Positions 25,622 through 33,879 of a DNA stretch of 64,000 bases are shown in pieces. Numbering within the stretch: the first letter of the stretch is position 1; each line of letters begins with the position of its first letter. A program made the translations under genes and the position numbers. The stretch is from Halobacillus sp. A1 (GTDB lineage Bacteria; Bacillota; Bacilli; Bacillales; Halobacillaceae). Location: contig NZ_JAIZEN010000001.1 of the NCBI RefSeq assembly GCF_024189295.1, positions 186,001-250,000 on the forward strand, read 5' to 3'. The notes beneath the pieces are model-generated. The model made no database searches, was not told the DNA's origin, and saw nothing but the letters and a program-made list of their open reading frames with translations.

Positions 25622-26863
25622 ATGTACGAAACTGTCGTTACGAACGTGCGATTGATCGATGGGGAAGGAGCGTTCAATATCGGGATCACAGAGGGGAAGA
25701 TTGACGCGATTACAAAAGGTGAGATCCATGGAAAGAACTCGTGGGAGGCATACGGGGATCTTGTACTTCCACCATTTGTAGAATTGCACACTCATCTCGA
25801 CACGGTCCTTACTGCAGGGAAGCCGGTCTCTAACCAATCAGGAACCCTGGGCGAAGCGATTGAAATCTGGACGGAAGCTAAAAGCCGGCTGGATAAAGAA
25901 GATGTCACCCACCGTGCAACTGAAGCCTTGAAACTGCTCATTTCCCAGGGGGTTTTGTTTGTAAGGGCTGCCGTTGATATTTCAGAACCGGATTTGAGGG
26001 CTTTACAAGCGATTTTGAAGGTCAAGGAAAAGTTCAGTGGTATCATAGATTTACAAATAATGGCTTTCCCTCAAGAAGGACTGGAGTCAAAGGGAAATCA
26101 GGCAAAAATGGAACGCGCTGTCCGCATGGGAGCGGACGGAGTAAGTGCTGTTCCGCACCTTGAAAAAACAAATAAGGCAGGGGTCGATTCGCTCGACTTC
26201 TGCTTTAAGATTGCGAGAAAACATGAGAAATTCATTCATGTGTTTTGTGACGAAGTGGACGATCCGAAATCGAGGTTTTTAGAATCCCTGGCTGAACTTA
26301 CGATCAGCCAGGGGATGGAAGGGAAGGTGTCCGCTTCCCATGCTATTGCACTGGCTTACTATGATGATGATTATGCTCAAGAAGTCATTCAGCTTGTCAA
26401 GCAAGCTCAGCTCACGATCGTTTCTTGTCCTCTCGTCAACAGCTCCATGCAAGGTAGGTTCGATGCGTTTCCTAAAGGAAGGGGTATTACAAGGGTGAAG
26501 CCATTATATGAAGAAGGAGTGAATATTTGTATCGCTCATGACGATGTACAAACGCCTTTTTATCCTTTAGGAAGCGGAAATATTCTACAAGCTGCCCATT
26601 TAGGACTGCACTTAGCTCATATGACGGGCACATCTGAATTGAAAGCTGGCCTTGAAATGATCACCTCTCATCCCGCCAAAGGCTTTATGGTGGAGGAACA
26701 ATATGGATTGGAAATAGGAAAGCCTGCAAGTTTCATAACAATGCCGGCAGCTACTTTAACGGATCTGATCAGTCATCAGCCCAGCTGCCGATACGTTTTT
26801 AAAAATGGAAAAATTATATCATCGACTCAGCCGAAAGTGACGACTTGGCACGTACCATTTTAA
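25622..26863 (+). CDS. Cytosine-deaminase-like amidohydrolase 2
   Basis: 413 residues. ATG 25622 is chosen because GAGGTG lies at the right distance; the longer frame to 25547 would overlap the upstream gene. Motifs ELHTHLDTVL, HVFCDEVDDP, SHAIALAYYDDD and HDDVQTPFYPLGSGN match cytosine deaminase and AtzC relatives more closely than its neighbour does (HDDV rather than SDNV). Two such enzymes side by side suggest successive hydrolytic steps or two subunits. Confidence 0.88.
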   Translation: MYETVVTNVRLIDGEGAFNIGITEGKIDAITKGEIHGKNSWEAYGDLVLPPFVELHTHLDTVLTAGKPVSNQSGTLGEAIEIWTEAKSRLDKEDVTHRATEALKLLISQGVLFVRAAVDISEPDLRALQAILKVKEKFSGIIDLQIMAFPQEGLESKGNQAKMERAVRMGADGVSAVPHLEKTNKAGVDSLDFCFKIARKHEKFIHVFCDEVDDPKSRFLESLAELTISQGMEGKVSASHAIALAYYDDDYAQEVIQLVKQAQLTIVSCPLVNSSMQGRFDAFPKGRGITRVKPLYEEGVNICIAHDDVQTPFYPLGSGNILQAAHLGLHLAHMTGTSELKAGLEMITSHPAKGFMVEEQYGLEIGKPASFITMPAATLTDLISHQPSCRYVFKNGKIISSTQPKVTTWHVPF

Positions 26864-26885
26864 CTAAGCAAAAGGAGGGACCGTC

Positions 26886-28082
26886 ATGCAAGATCATTAT
26901 AACGCGTATGTAGATACAGAGATTGAGAGGAAGCCTTCAGGGTCAGGGAAGCTGAATGGTCTTACGTTTTCTGTGAAAGATGTCTATTCGATCGAAGGGT
27001 ATAGCAATCATGCCGGGAACCCTGATTGGCTGCGCACACACAATCCGGCAGAGAGGACCGCCCCGGTAATTACGAAACTATTGAAAAACGGGGCCCGACT
27101 TAAAGGGACAACTCACACAGATGAATTGATGTATAGTCTCAACGGAGAAAATTATCATTATGGAACTCCTGAGAATCCAGAGGCGAAAGGACACATTCCG
27201 GGAGGATCCTCCAGCGGTTCGGCCGTTGCCGTAGCTGCGGGTAACGTAGACTTTGCCTTAGGTACTGACACAGGGGGGTCTGTACGTGTCCCTTCATCTT
27301 ATTGTGGGATATATGGGTTTCGTCCTACACATGGAGCTGTAGATAGTAGTGAAGTGATTCCGCTGGCTGAGAGCTTTGATACGGTTGGCTGGATGGCCAG
27401 AGACCCCCAATTGCTTTATGAGATCGGACGAGTTCTTCTGCCCGAGTTGCCGGATCAAAAGTTCAAGCTTGATCGAGTGCTGAAAGGTAAGGATGCTTGG
27501 GGTCGGATGGATCCAGAAGCTAAAGAAAATTCAGCTTTATTCATTCCCTACTTTGAACAGATGAGCAGTAGTTTTGAAGATGTCGAAATTTCTAAAGAAG
27601 GACTGGACGAATGGTTCGGTGTATTCAAAATATTGCAGGGCTTAGAGATCGGCCAGGAACATGGGGAATGGATCCAAAAAGAGAATCCGACATTCGGACC
27701 TGGCATTGCAGAAAGGTTCCAGTGGACGCAGACGTTGAAAAAAGAAGAGCATCTTCATGAATTCAAAAGAAGAGAAGAAATACAAAAGCATATGAAGCAG
27801 CTTCTTGGAGAGGATGGTTTACTAATCATTCCCACAGTGCCGGGAGCAGCTCCTAAACAGGGTTTACCTCCTGAAGAGCTGGAGGAGCGGCGGGCAAAAA
27901 CGATGGAATTGTTGTGCATTGCAGGCTTAGCTGGATTACCTCAGTTGACCATACCCATAGGCAAAGTAGACGGAAAGCCTGCAGGGGTGTCTATCGTTGC
28001 GAATCAGCATAAAGATATCAATCTATTAGCGTGGGCAGTTAAGTTTCAAGAAAAAGTATCATCGCTCCATTTGGAAGGGTGA
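26886..28082 (+). CDS. Amidase-signature hydrolase
   Basis: 398 residues. The Ser-cisSer-Lys triad is visible: Lys31 in FSVKD, Ser108 in GGSSSGSA and nucleophile Ser132 in GTDTGGSVRVPSS; the 24-residue Ser-Ser spacing is canonical. It hydrolyses a linear amide, perhaps the ring-opened product of the preceding enzymes. AAGGAGGG ribosome site. Compared with AtzF-type allophanate hydrolases the C-terminal extra domain is absent. Last gene of the operon. Confidence 0.9.
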   Translation: MQDHYNAYVDTEIERKPSGSGKLNGLTFSVKDVYSIEGYSNHAGNPDWLRTHNPAERTAPVITKLLKNGARLKGTTHTDELMYSLNGENYHYGTPENPEAKGHIPGGSSSGSAVAVAAGNVDFALGTDTGGSVRVPSSYCGIYGFRPTHGAVDSSEVIPLAESFDTVGWMARDPQLLYEIGRVLLPELPDQKFKLDRVLKGKDAWGRMDPEAKENSALFIPYFEQMSSSFEDVEISKEGLDEWFGVFKILQGLEIGQEHGEWIQKENPTFGPGIAERFQWTQTLKKEEHLHEFKRREEIQKHMKQLLGEDGLLIIPTVPGAAPKQGLPPEELEERRAKTMELLCIAGLAGLPQLTIPIGKVDGKPAGVSIVANQHKDINLLAWAVKFQEKVSSLHLEG

Positions 28083-28087
28083 AACCT

Positions 28088-28130
28088 CCGCTCGTATGAA
28101 CAATCATAATTCTTCATACGAGCGGTTATT
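28088..28130 (+). terminator. Terminator of the N-heterocycle operon
   Basis: CCGCTCGTATGAA / TTCATACGAGCGG, a perfect 13-bp stem, followed by a moderate T-rich stretch. Confidence 0.75.
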
Positions 28131-28320
28131 GTGTTCATTTTAGTGTTCTGGTCACTTGGATTTACATAAATATGTCGAGAAAAAACGAGTGTCTATCTTT
28201 GGTAATAGCCGTTTGAAATTGAAGCTAGCCCCTTATATTCATCTTCCATTAATTAGGTTTTGACGCCCGGTCAGGGGGAATCTGGAGAATGTAATAAACT
28301 ATGAGGAGGCTTTCAAAATA

Positions 28321-28773
28321 ATGAGTATGATGGTCAGTGAAAGATTAAAAAATTCCAACCTGGAAAATTTGCGTACGGCTGCTGTACTGGAGTTCACGGA
28401 AGAGGTGTTTGAGTCTGCCAATATCCAATCTTTAGAGGTGCTGACTGCGAAACAACATCAACTTTTTATCGTGAACAGGAATGACCGCACACTGACAATC
28501 CTTAGTATTGATTCAAAAATGAACGTGACCAAGGAAACTCTGTTTACGGAAAGAATCATTTCTATGAAGGAATATTTTGAAGACTACAGCCTGTCAGATA
28601 ATACGGCGCCTAGAAAAATTGAAATTGTCCTTATGGGCGGACGTATATTAGAAATCGAACCTCAAATGTCACGGACACAGGATGAAAGTTACAAAGAACC
28701 TGAAATGCTGGAACAAGTGAATGAAGATTTTGAGCATTTGATCGCAGCTTTGAAAAACACTTTGATTTTATAA
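28321..28773 (+). CDS. DUF3908-like hypothetical protein
   Basis: 150 residues, ATG behind GAGGAGG. Soluble alpha/beta composition, no signal or TM segment. The phrase IEIVLMGGRILEIE and the overall size resemble a small Bacillus family I recall as DUF3908; the match is from memory and weak. Monocistronic, ended by a strong terminator. Confidence 0.6.
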   Translation: MSMMVSERLKNSNLENLRTAAVLEFTEEVFESANIQSLEVLTAKQHQLFIVNRNDRTLTILSIDSKMNVTKETLFTERIISMKEYFEDYSLSDNTAPRKIEIVLMGGRILEIEPQMSRTQDESYKEPEMLEQVNEDFEHLIAALKNTLIL

Positions 28774-28784
28774 TAGATTTGAAC

Positions 28785-28821
28785 ACAAAACGAGTATTCC
28801 ACTATGGAATACTCGTTTTGT
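28785..28821. terminator. Terminator after the DUF3908-like gene
   Basis: ACAAAACGAGTATTCCA / TGGAATACTCGTTTTGT forms a perfect 17-bp stem with a 3-base loop. Long flanking T-runs are weak, so it may also act as a structural barrier to allantoinase-strand transcription. Confidence 0.75.
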
Positions 28822-28969
28822 AATTGTGAAGAAATTCTGAGTTCTCTACAAGTTTTTTGCGGTCGGGCGGGCGTGTGCCACTTGTTTTACGCGGACGAAC
28901 GCCAGAGTCTCCTGACTGTTGTGGGCGGAAGAGAAAGTTGTCGAAACTTTATGGCCAGACTGAATTTAC

Positions 28970-30331
28970 TTATCTGGGTGGATCATTTTGAACCCATACT
29001 CCTTGAGGAGAAGCAGGGTAGCCTTCTTCCGTATAGACCGTCTGCCCGCGAAGGTACGTGGAAGTAATCGTGCAAGGGAACTCATGATCTAAGAAGAGGC
29101 TGTGCTTATGTTTGGCATGCAGGTCGTCTATACGAACCCGGAAAGGCCGACCAAGGTCGACGATTGCCATGTTCGCTTCCATTCCTTCTTTAATCTCTCC
29201 AATCGATGATAAATCGAACCGTTTCGCTGGTCGAGCAGCTGTCCATTCGGCTGCTTTTTCTAATGGAATATTATGTTTGAGGGCTAGTTCAATTACTGAT
29301 AATAAGGTGAACTGCCCGCCGCTGATACCGCCCCAAGCATCCAGGAGATTGTATTGGTCCGGGTCTTTTAGTGAAAAAGGGCACGGTGAATGATCAGAGG
29401 TGATCATATCGAATTGATCATCAATTAATAATTGAACGAGCTTTTCCTGTTCTTCAGGTTCCCGCAAAGGAGGGGCACACTTAGCTACAGCTCCCCGTTC
29501 TATGAGATGGGTATGATTGAACAACAGGTAGTGAGCGCACGTCTCAAGCGTAATATCCATTCCTTTCTTTTTTGCTGACTGGATCTTATCAACTGCATCC
29601 TTGCTGCTGATATGGACAAAATGGAGGGAGCAGCCGGTAATCTCCGCATAGTGAATCGCTCGTTCTACAGCTTCTACCTCCGCAATAATAGGCCGGGTCT
29701 CCGCATAATCATCAGCTGTCGTTTGCTGATTATCCTTTTTTTTCTTAGATAAGTACCCCGTGATTGGACCGCTTTCGGAATGCAGGGCTAACACTTTATT
29801 AAGCCTTGAAATTTCCTCCATTCCTTTAAGTAAAGTCTCATCGTCCGCAGATTTGAATTCTTCATTCCCCGTTTCTGAGAGAAAGGCTTTAAAACCGATC
29901 GCCCCTGAGTGAGCAAGGTCGGCTAAATCTGAGAGGTTGCCAGGGACTAATCCTCCCCATAATCCGAAATCAATATAGGATTTCTGCGCCCCTATTTTGG
30001 CTTTTTCCAGTAAAGCAGCTTGATCGGTTGTAGAGGGGACACCGTTTAATGGCATATCAAAATATGTGGTAGCTCCGCCAGCTGCCATCATCGAGGAGCC
30101 GGTGGTGAAGCCTTCCCAATCTTCACGCCCCGGTTCATTGAAGTGGACGTGCACATCGACCATTCCTGGAAAAATGTGCCGACCGTCAGCCCGCACGACA
30201 TGGTTTGCATTATCAATTATATCAGCGGCTATAACCGAAATTTTTCCGTCTTTTATTCCAATGTCTTTTTTCATCACACCATTCGGTAAAACGACGTGAC
30301 CATTTTTTATAATCGTGTCCAGCTGTGGCAA
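28970..30331 (-). CDS. pucH: Allantoinase
   Basis: 453 residues from a TTG start preceded by GAGGAGG; the longer frame to 30574 runs into the upstream gene and has no ribosome site. Dihydroorotase-like amidohydrolase: DVHVHFNEPGRE metal site (about 59-70), GFKAFLSETG with the carboxylated Lys (about 148), HSESGPI and the ITSDHSPC Asp motif (about 315). Opens the hydantoin ring of allantoin to allantoate. Directly downstream of pucG, separated by 19 bases. Confidence 0.93.
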   Translation of the reverse strand: MPQLDTIIKNGHVVLPNGVMKKDIGIKDGKISVIAADIIDNANHVVRADGRHIFPGMVDVHVHFNEPGREDWEGFTTGSSMMAAGGATTYFDMPLNGVPSTTDQAALLEKAKIGAQKSYIDFGLWGGLVPGNLSDLADLAHSGAIGFKAFLSETGNEEFKSADDETLLKGMEEISRLNKVLALHSESGPITGYLSKKKKDNQQTTADDYAETRPIIAEVEAVERAIHYAEITGCSLHFVHISSKDAVDKIQSAKKKGMDITLETCAHYLLFNHTHLIERGAVAKCAPPLREPEEQEKLVQLLIDDQFDMITSDHSPCPFSLKDPDQYNLLDAWGGISGGQFTLLSVIELALKHNIPLEKAAEWTAARPAKRFDLSSIGEIKEGMEANMAIVDLGRPFRVRIDDLHAKHKHSLFLDHEFPCTITSTYLRGQTVYTEEGYPASPQGVWVQNDPPR

Positions 30332-30350
30332 ACTGTTTTCCTCCTCAGCT

Positions 30351-31607
30351 TTATAGTTTGATGGTTTCTTTGACTGCAGTATTGTAAGTGTCCAGAGCGG
30401 CCTGCAGAGCTTTGCCAGGTGCGACGGTGGCGTGATGACGAATAAGTACGGCCTCAAGCGCACCCAGGGTAAAGAGGATGTTTTCCTTTCGGCAGCTGTA
30501 GCCCATCGTGCCGATGCGCCAAATCTTTCCCTGTAACTCGCCGAAAGAACTGGCGATTTCAATCCCGAATTCATTAAGCATCATAGATCTTACCGATTCA
30601 GCATCCGTTCTTTCAGGGACTTTAACGCAAGTGACAGTCGGCAATTTGCAGTCAGGGTTTCCGAATAATTCCAACCCCATCGCTTGCAAGCCTGCCATCA
30701 AAGCCTGCTCATGAAGTCGATGACGTTCGAACCTTGTCTCAAGCCCCTCGTCAAGAACGAGACGTAATCCTTCTCTGAGTCCGTACAGCATCGACGTAGC
30801 TTCGGTGTGATGATTGAGTCTCCGGGGACCCCAATAATCTTGAAGCATACTCAAGTCCAGGTAGTTACTCTTGATCATCGGTCGTCCTCTTCCGATTTCT
30901 TCTGCTTTATCAGCAGCAGTTGATATTCCTCTTTCTACCTTTTTTCTAGAGGTGATCACCTTTTCTATACGGTCATTATAAGTAATCGGAGCCATACCCG
31001 AGGGAACAGACAAACATTTCTGAGTGCCTGCTATCAAGCCATCAATAAACCATTCATCTACCCTGATATCCGTACCGGCAACAGAGGCAACAGCATCAAC
31101 GACCAATAATACGTCGTTCTTTCGGCAGTACCCCCCGATTTTATGTAAGGGCTGCATCCGTCCTGTTGAGGTCTCTCCGTGAACCATTGCGGTGATTTTT
31201 GGTTTCACCTTATGAATTTCGTCAATGATAGCTTGTTGGTCAAAAACTTCTCCCCATGGACATTCCATCGTATAGACGTCTGCTCCGTACCTTTCGCATA
31301 TTTCGGTCAGCAAATGGCCGAACCTTCCGAAGATAGGCACGAGCACTTTGTCTCCCGGTTCTATAATACTGCACAACATAGCTTCGATTCCGGATCGCGA
31401 TGTACCATCGACAGGAAATGCCCATTCATTTTTTGTTTTAAACAGTTTTCGCAGCATCTCCATCACTTCATTCATGATCGAAGTGAAGGCCGGGTCGAAT
31501 TGACCTAAGACAGGGGTACTCAATGACCGGAGAACTATAGGATCTACTTCTACAGGTCCGGGAGTCATAATGGTACGGAGCGGAGTGTTCAATTCTGTAT
31601 ACGTCAT
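30351..31607 (-). CDS. pucG: (S)-ureidoglycine--glyoxylate aminotransferase
   Basis: 418 residues. Class V aminotransferase with PLP Lys in GTQKCLSVPSG (about residue 200), the MTPGPVEVDP N-terminal motif and the WRIGTMGYS C-terminal segment. In Bacillus PucG converts ureidoglycine plus glyoxylate to oxalurate plus glycine. The closest alternative is alanine-glyoxylate or serine-glyoxylate aminotransferase; the neighbourhood supports PucG. Confidence 0.9.
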   Translation of the reverse strand: MTYTELNTPLRTIMTPGPVEVDPIVLRSLSTPVLGQFDPAFTSIMNEVMEMLRKLFKTKNEWAFPVDGTSRSGIEAMLCSIIEPGDKVLVPIFGRFGHLLTEICERYGADVYTMECPWGEVFDQQAIIDEIHKVKPKITAMVHGETSTGRMQPLHKIGGYCRKNDVLLVVDAVASVAGTDIRVDEWFIDGLIAGTQKCLSVPSGMAPITYNDRIEKVITSRKKVERGISTAADKAEEIGRGRPMIKSNYLDLSMLQDYWGPRRLNHHTEATSMLYGLREGLRLVLDEGLETRFERHRLHEQALMAGLQAMGLELFGNPDCKLPTVTCVKVPERTDAESVRSMMLNEFGIEIASSFGELQGKIWRIGTMGYSCRKENILFTLGALEAVLIRHHATVAPGKALQAALDTYNTAVKETIKL

Positions 31608-31712
31608 CAGTCATTCTCCTTTTTAATTGATTCGCTCAGTTAAATTTCACTGTTGATATTCATATAAGCGCCCTATTCTTGAAGACTTAGTTTTGAGATA
31701 TAGTGGGAGTTT

Positions 31713-31834
31713 AGGGGCTGCAGGAAAAGGTTCGCTTTCCGTGGGGCGGGCGCTGAGCCTCCTCGAGCTTCGCTCTGTGGGGTCTCACCTGTCCCGCTAA
31801 TCCCACAGGAGTCTCACCTTTTCCCTCCGCCCCT
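31713..31834 (+). repeat. Palindromic module 1a
   Basis: Outer arms AGGGGCTGCAGGAAAAGGT and ACCTTTTCCCTCCGCCCCT pair with few mismatches. Interior has CGCTTTCCGTGGG, TGAGCCTCCTCG, GGTCTCACC and CCCACAGGAGTCTC, i.e. nested smaller stems. Confidence 0.8.
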
Positions 31835-32100
31835 TTCCATATAAGTGTCACGAAACCGCTTTTAGGAAAAACAAAAATCTTAATGTAATCATGTATTCCA
31901 TATTGAAAGACTTTCTATAGAGTGCTTCCCACCTATAGGACAGGAATGACGGAAAACCCCTCCTTTTGGGGAGAGGGTTCACTACTCGCTTCCATGGAAT
32001 AGGAAGGTTGGGAAACGAAGAGACTCATTGGGTGAAGAGAGTCTAATAATTGGTTAGTTTTTCTTCTTATTTCTTAGTTCCGTCCCGTAATATAAGTTAG

Positions 32101-32219
32101 GTGGTTTTAGGAATGGGCGAGACTCCTGTGGGATGAGAGTGATTGGTGAGATCCCGGAAGGCGGAGCCTGAGGAAGCTCACTGCACTCCCACGGAAAGCG
32201 AGTCCATTCCTAAAACCAC
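32101..32219 (-). repeat. Palindromic module 1b
   Basis: Outer arms GTGGTTTTAGGAATGG and CCATTCCTAAAACCAC are perfectly complementary over 16 bp. Interior is the module core in reverse orientation (GAGACTCCTGTGGGA ... TCCCACGGAAAGCGAG). Confidence 0.8.
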
Positions 32220-32249
32220 ATTCCACTCATCAAGATGACGGAACAGCAG

Positions 32250-32315
32250 AGATCTCATAGGGCTTCAGTCCGAGAAAGCTCGCCAGTTCCCCTACAGGAA
32301 AGCGAGTAGCTTCCC
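32250..32315 (-). repeat. Truncated palindromic module 1c
   Basis: Only half of the module core remains. Read on the minus strand (GGGAAGCTACTCGCTTTCC ... GGCGAGCTTTCTCGG) it is almost identical to the left half of the module at 40295-40421. Confidence 0.65.
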
Positions 32316-32443
32316 AATCACCCCTGACTCTTCATACGGCAACGAACCCCAGCTACCTCGAAGTCTAGTCTTTCAAAGTCCTGCCATATTGTTGAATAAC
32401 TATTTATGAAAAATCAACAACGATGTGTACCATAGCTTTTTGT

Positions 32444-33691
32444 TTAATAGGCGAGTTTATATAAAAGATCGGTTAACAGGTCTACGCCATTTTCAAGATC
32501 TTCGGATTTCGTGAATTCTTTTGGTGAGTGGCTGATCCCTTGCTGACTTGGTACAAATAGGAGTGCGGTCGGGCAGTGGGTACCGAAAACTTGAGCATCG
32601 TGCCCGGCACCGCTTATTAACGGCTGAAAAGAGATGTTGTTATCCTGCGCAGTGGCTTTGGACAGGTCCATTAACGAAGCATCCATTTGCACCGGAGAAG
32701 CGTTCAGCCACTGGGAAGAAGAAATACTTACTTGATTCTCTGAGGCTGTCCATTGAATATAATCATGGAACCTGTCGCAAAATTGTTTCAGGTGTTTCTC
32801 TTCATGATGACGTACGTCGAGGGTGAATTCTACTTCGCCGGCAATGACGTTCGGTGTATTCGGCTGGGCGGTGATTTTACCAACCGTGGCGACAAGATCA
32901 GACTCATCATTTCTCGCTTGTGTCGTTACGTAATCAATCAAATGGGAGGCGATACTCATAGCGTCTTTTCTTAAAGGCATAGGAGTCGTCCCGGCATGGT
33001 TGCTTTCTCCTGATATGTTGATAGTGAACCTGCGCTGACCTACTATGTGGCTGACCAGCCCGAGTGAGTGGCCTGATCGCTCAAGTACGATGCCCTGCTC
33101 GATATGAAGTTCTATGAAACAATCAATATCCTGTCTCATAGGAGATTGATAATGCGCAGGATCAAAACCGGCCTCACGCATCGCTGAAAGTAAAGGAACA
33201 CCTTTTGCGTCTGTGACGTTTTTAGCGTCCTTGAGGGTATAGCGGCCCGTGATGTTCCTGGACCCCCAAAAGGTCATAGGGAAGCGGCTGCCTTCTTCTT
33301 CGCATAGCGATACGACTTCAATTGGTTTTTTCGGAGTCCCGTAAGTCGCTTTTAGTCTTTCAACAGCCAGCAGGCTTGCTACAATGCCGTATACCCCGTC
33401 ATATCTTCCTCCATCTGCCACGGTATCTATATGTGAACCTGTCAAAACCGTATCCGCCTTGGCATCACTGCCTTCCAGCCTACCGAACAGGTTGCCGACA
33501 CTGTCAAAATGGACAGCTAATCCGTCATTTTTCATTTTATGTTCAAGGGCTTTCTGAGCTTCGCTCCATGCGGATGAATATAATAATCGATTTATTCCGC
33601 CGTCGGGAGAAAGACCAAAGGATGACAGCCATTTCACCATGTCTTCGGCTTTGTTATTTATGATAAAAGTAGATTTTGATTCAATCGCCAT
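32444..33691 (-). CDS. pucF: Allantoate amidohydrolase, M20 family
   Basis: 415 residues from ATG 33691 with GGAGGAGAATT; the longer frame to 33781 is unsupported. M20/AllC motifs: GSHIDTVADGGRYDG (about 83-97), EEEGSRFP (about 127), ELHIEQG (about 189) and GAGHDAQ (about 355) give the binuclear metal site and the substrate residues. It converts allantoate to ureidoglycine, ammonia and CO2, the substrate for PucG. Divergently transcribed from pucR across 188 bases. Confidence 0.92.
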   Translation of the reverse strand: MAIESKSTFIINNKAEDMVKWLSSFGLSPDGGINRLLYSSAWSEAQKALEHKMKNDGLAVHFDSVGNLFGRLEGSDAKADTVLTGSHIDTVADGGRYDGVYGIVASLLAVERLKATYGTPKKPIEVVSLCEEEGSRFPMTFWGSRNITGRYTLKDAKNVTDAKGVPLLSAMREAGFDPAHYQSPMRQDIDCFIELHIEQGIVLERSGHSLGLVSHIVGQRRFTINISGESNHAGTTPMPLRKDAMSIASHLIDYVTTQARNDESDLVATVGKITAQPNTPNVIAGEVEFTLDVRHHEEKHLKQFCDRFHDYIQWTASENQVSISSSQWLNASPVQMDASLMDLSKATAQDNNISFQPLISGAGHDAQVFGTHCPTALLFVPSQQGISHSPKEFTKSEDLENGVDLLTDLLYKLAY

Positions 33692-33879
33692 AATTCTCCT
33701 CCGTTTCATCTGATGTAAGGATGAGATTCTTTTTGTTAGTAGGTTAAGTTTACCAAGAGAACTGCGGCACATCATTGGCAAAAGTGTAGTAATTTCGATA
33801 GTTTATTGTTCAAATTGCATAATAATTCTAAAAATTATGATAAGATACATAAAAATGAAAAGTAGATGGAGTGAAGTTT

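Larger units (their letters stand above)
31666..32401 (-). repeat. Composite intergenic repeat, copy 1 (inverted orientation)
   Basis: Non-coding, about 736 bp. The left end (31666-31702, AAGCGCCC ... GAAGACTTAGTTTTGAGA) matches the right ends of copies 2 and 3; the right end (about 32355-32401, ending in the reverse complement of AGTTATTCAACAATATGG) matches the left ends of copies 2 and 3. So this copy is inverted. It contains palindromic modules at 31713-31834 and 32101-32219 plus a half module at about 32250-32315. A central segment at about 32058-32101 recurs in reverse at 40500-40545. Confidence 0.75.

Noticed and set aside
28804-29067. 87-codon plus-strand frame between the DUF3908-like gene and allantoinase
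   Set aside because: It begins inside a terminator hairpin, has no ribosome site, and its last third lies antisense to the allantoinase gene.
30332-30574. N-terminal extension of the allantoinase frame
   Set aside because: It overlaps the end of pucG, has no ribosome site and no similarity to allantoinase; TTG 30331 has GAGGAGG and gives the usual length.
32045-32060. TAATTGGTTAG resembling a PucR box near pucG
   Set aside because: It lies within the repeated intergenic element, so its resemblance and position are likely chance.
33692-33781. N-terminal extension of the allantoate amidohydrolase frame
   Set aside because: It lies in the pucF-pucR promoter region; ATG 33691 has a strong ribosome site and normal family length.
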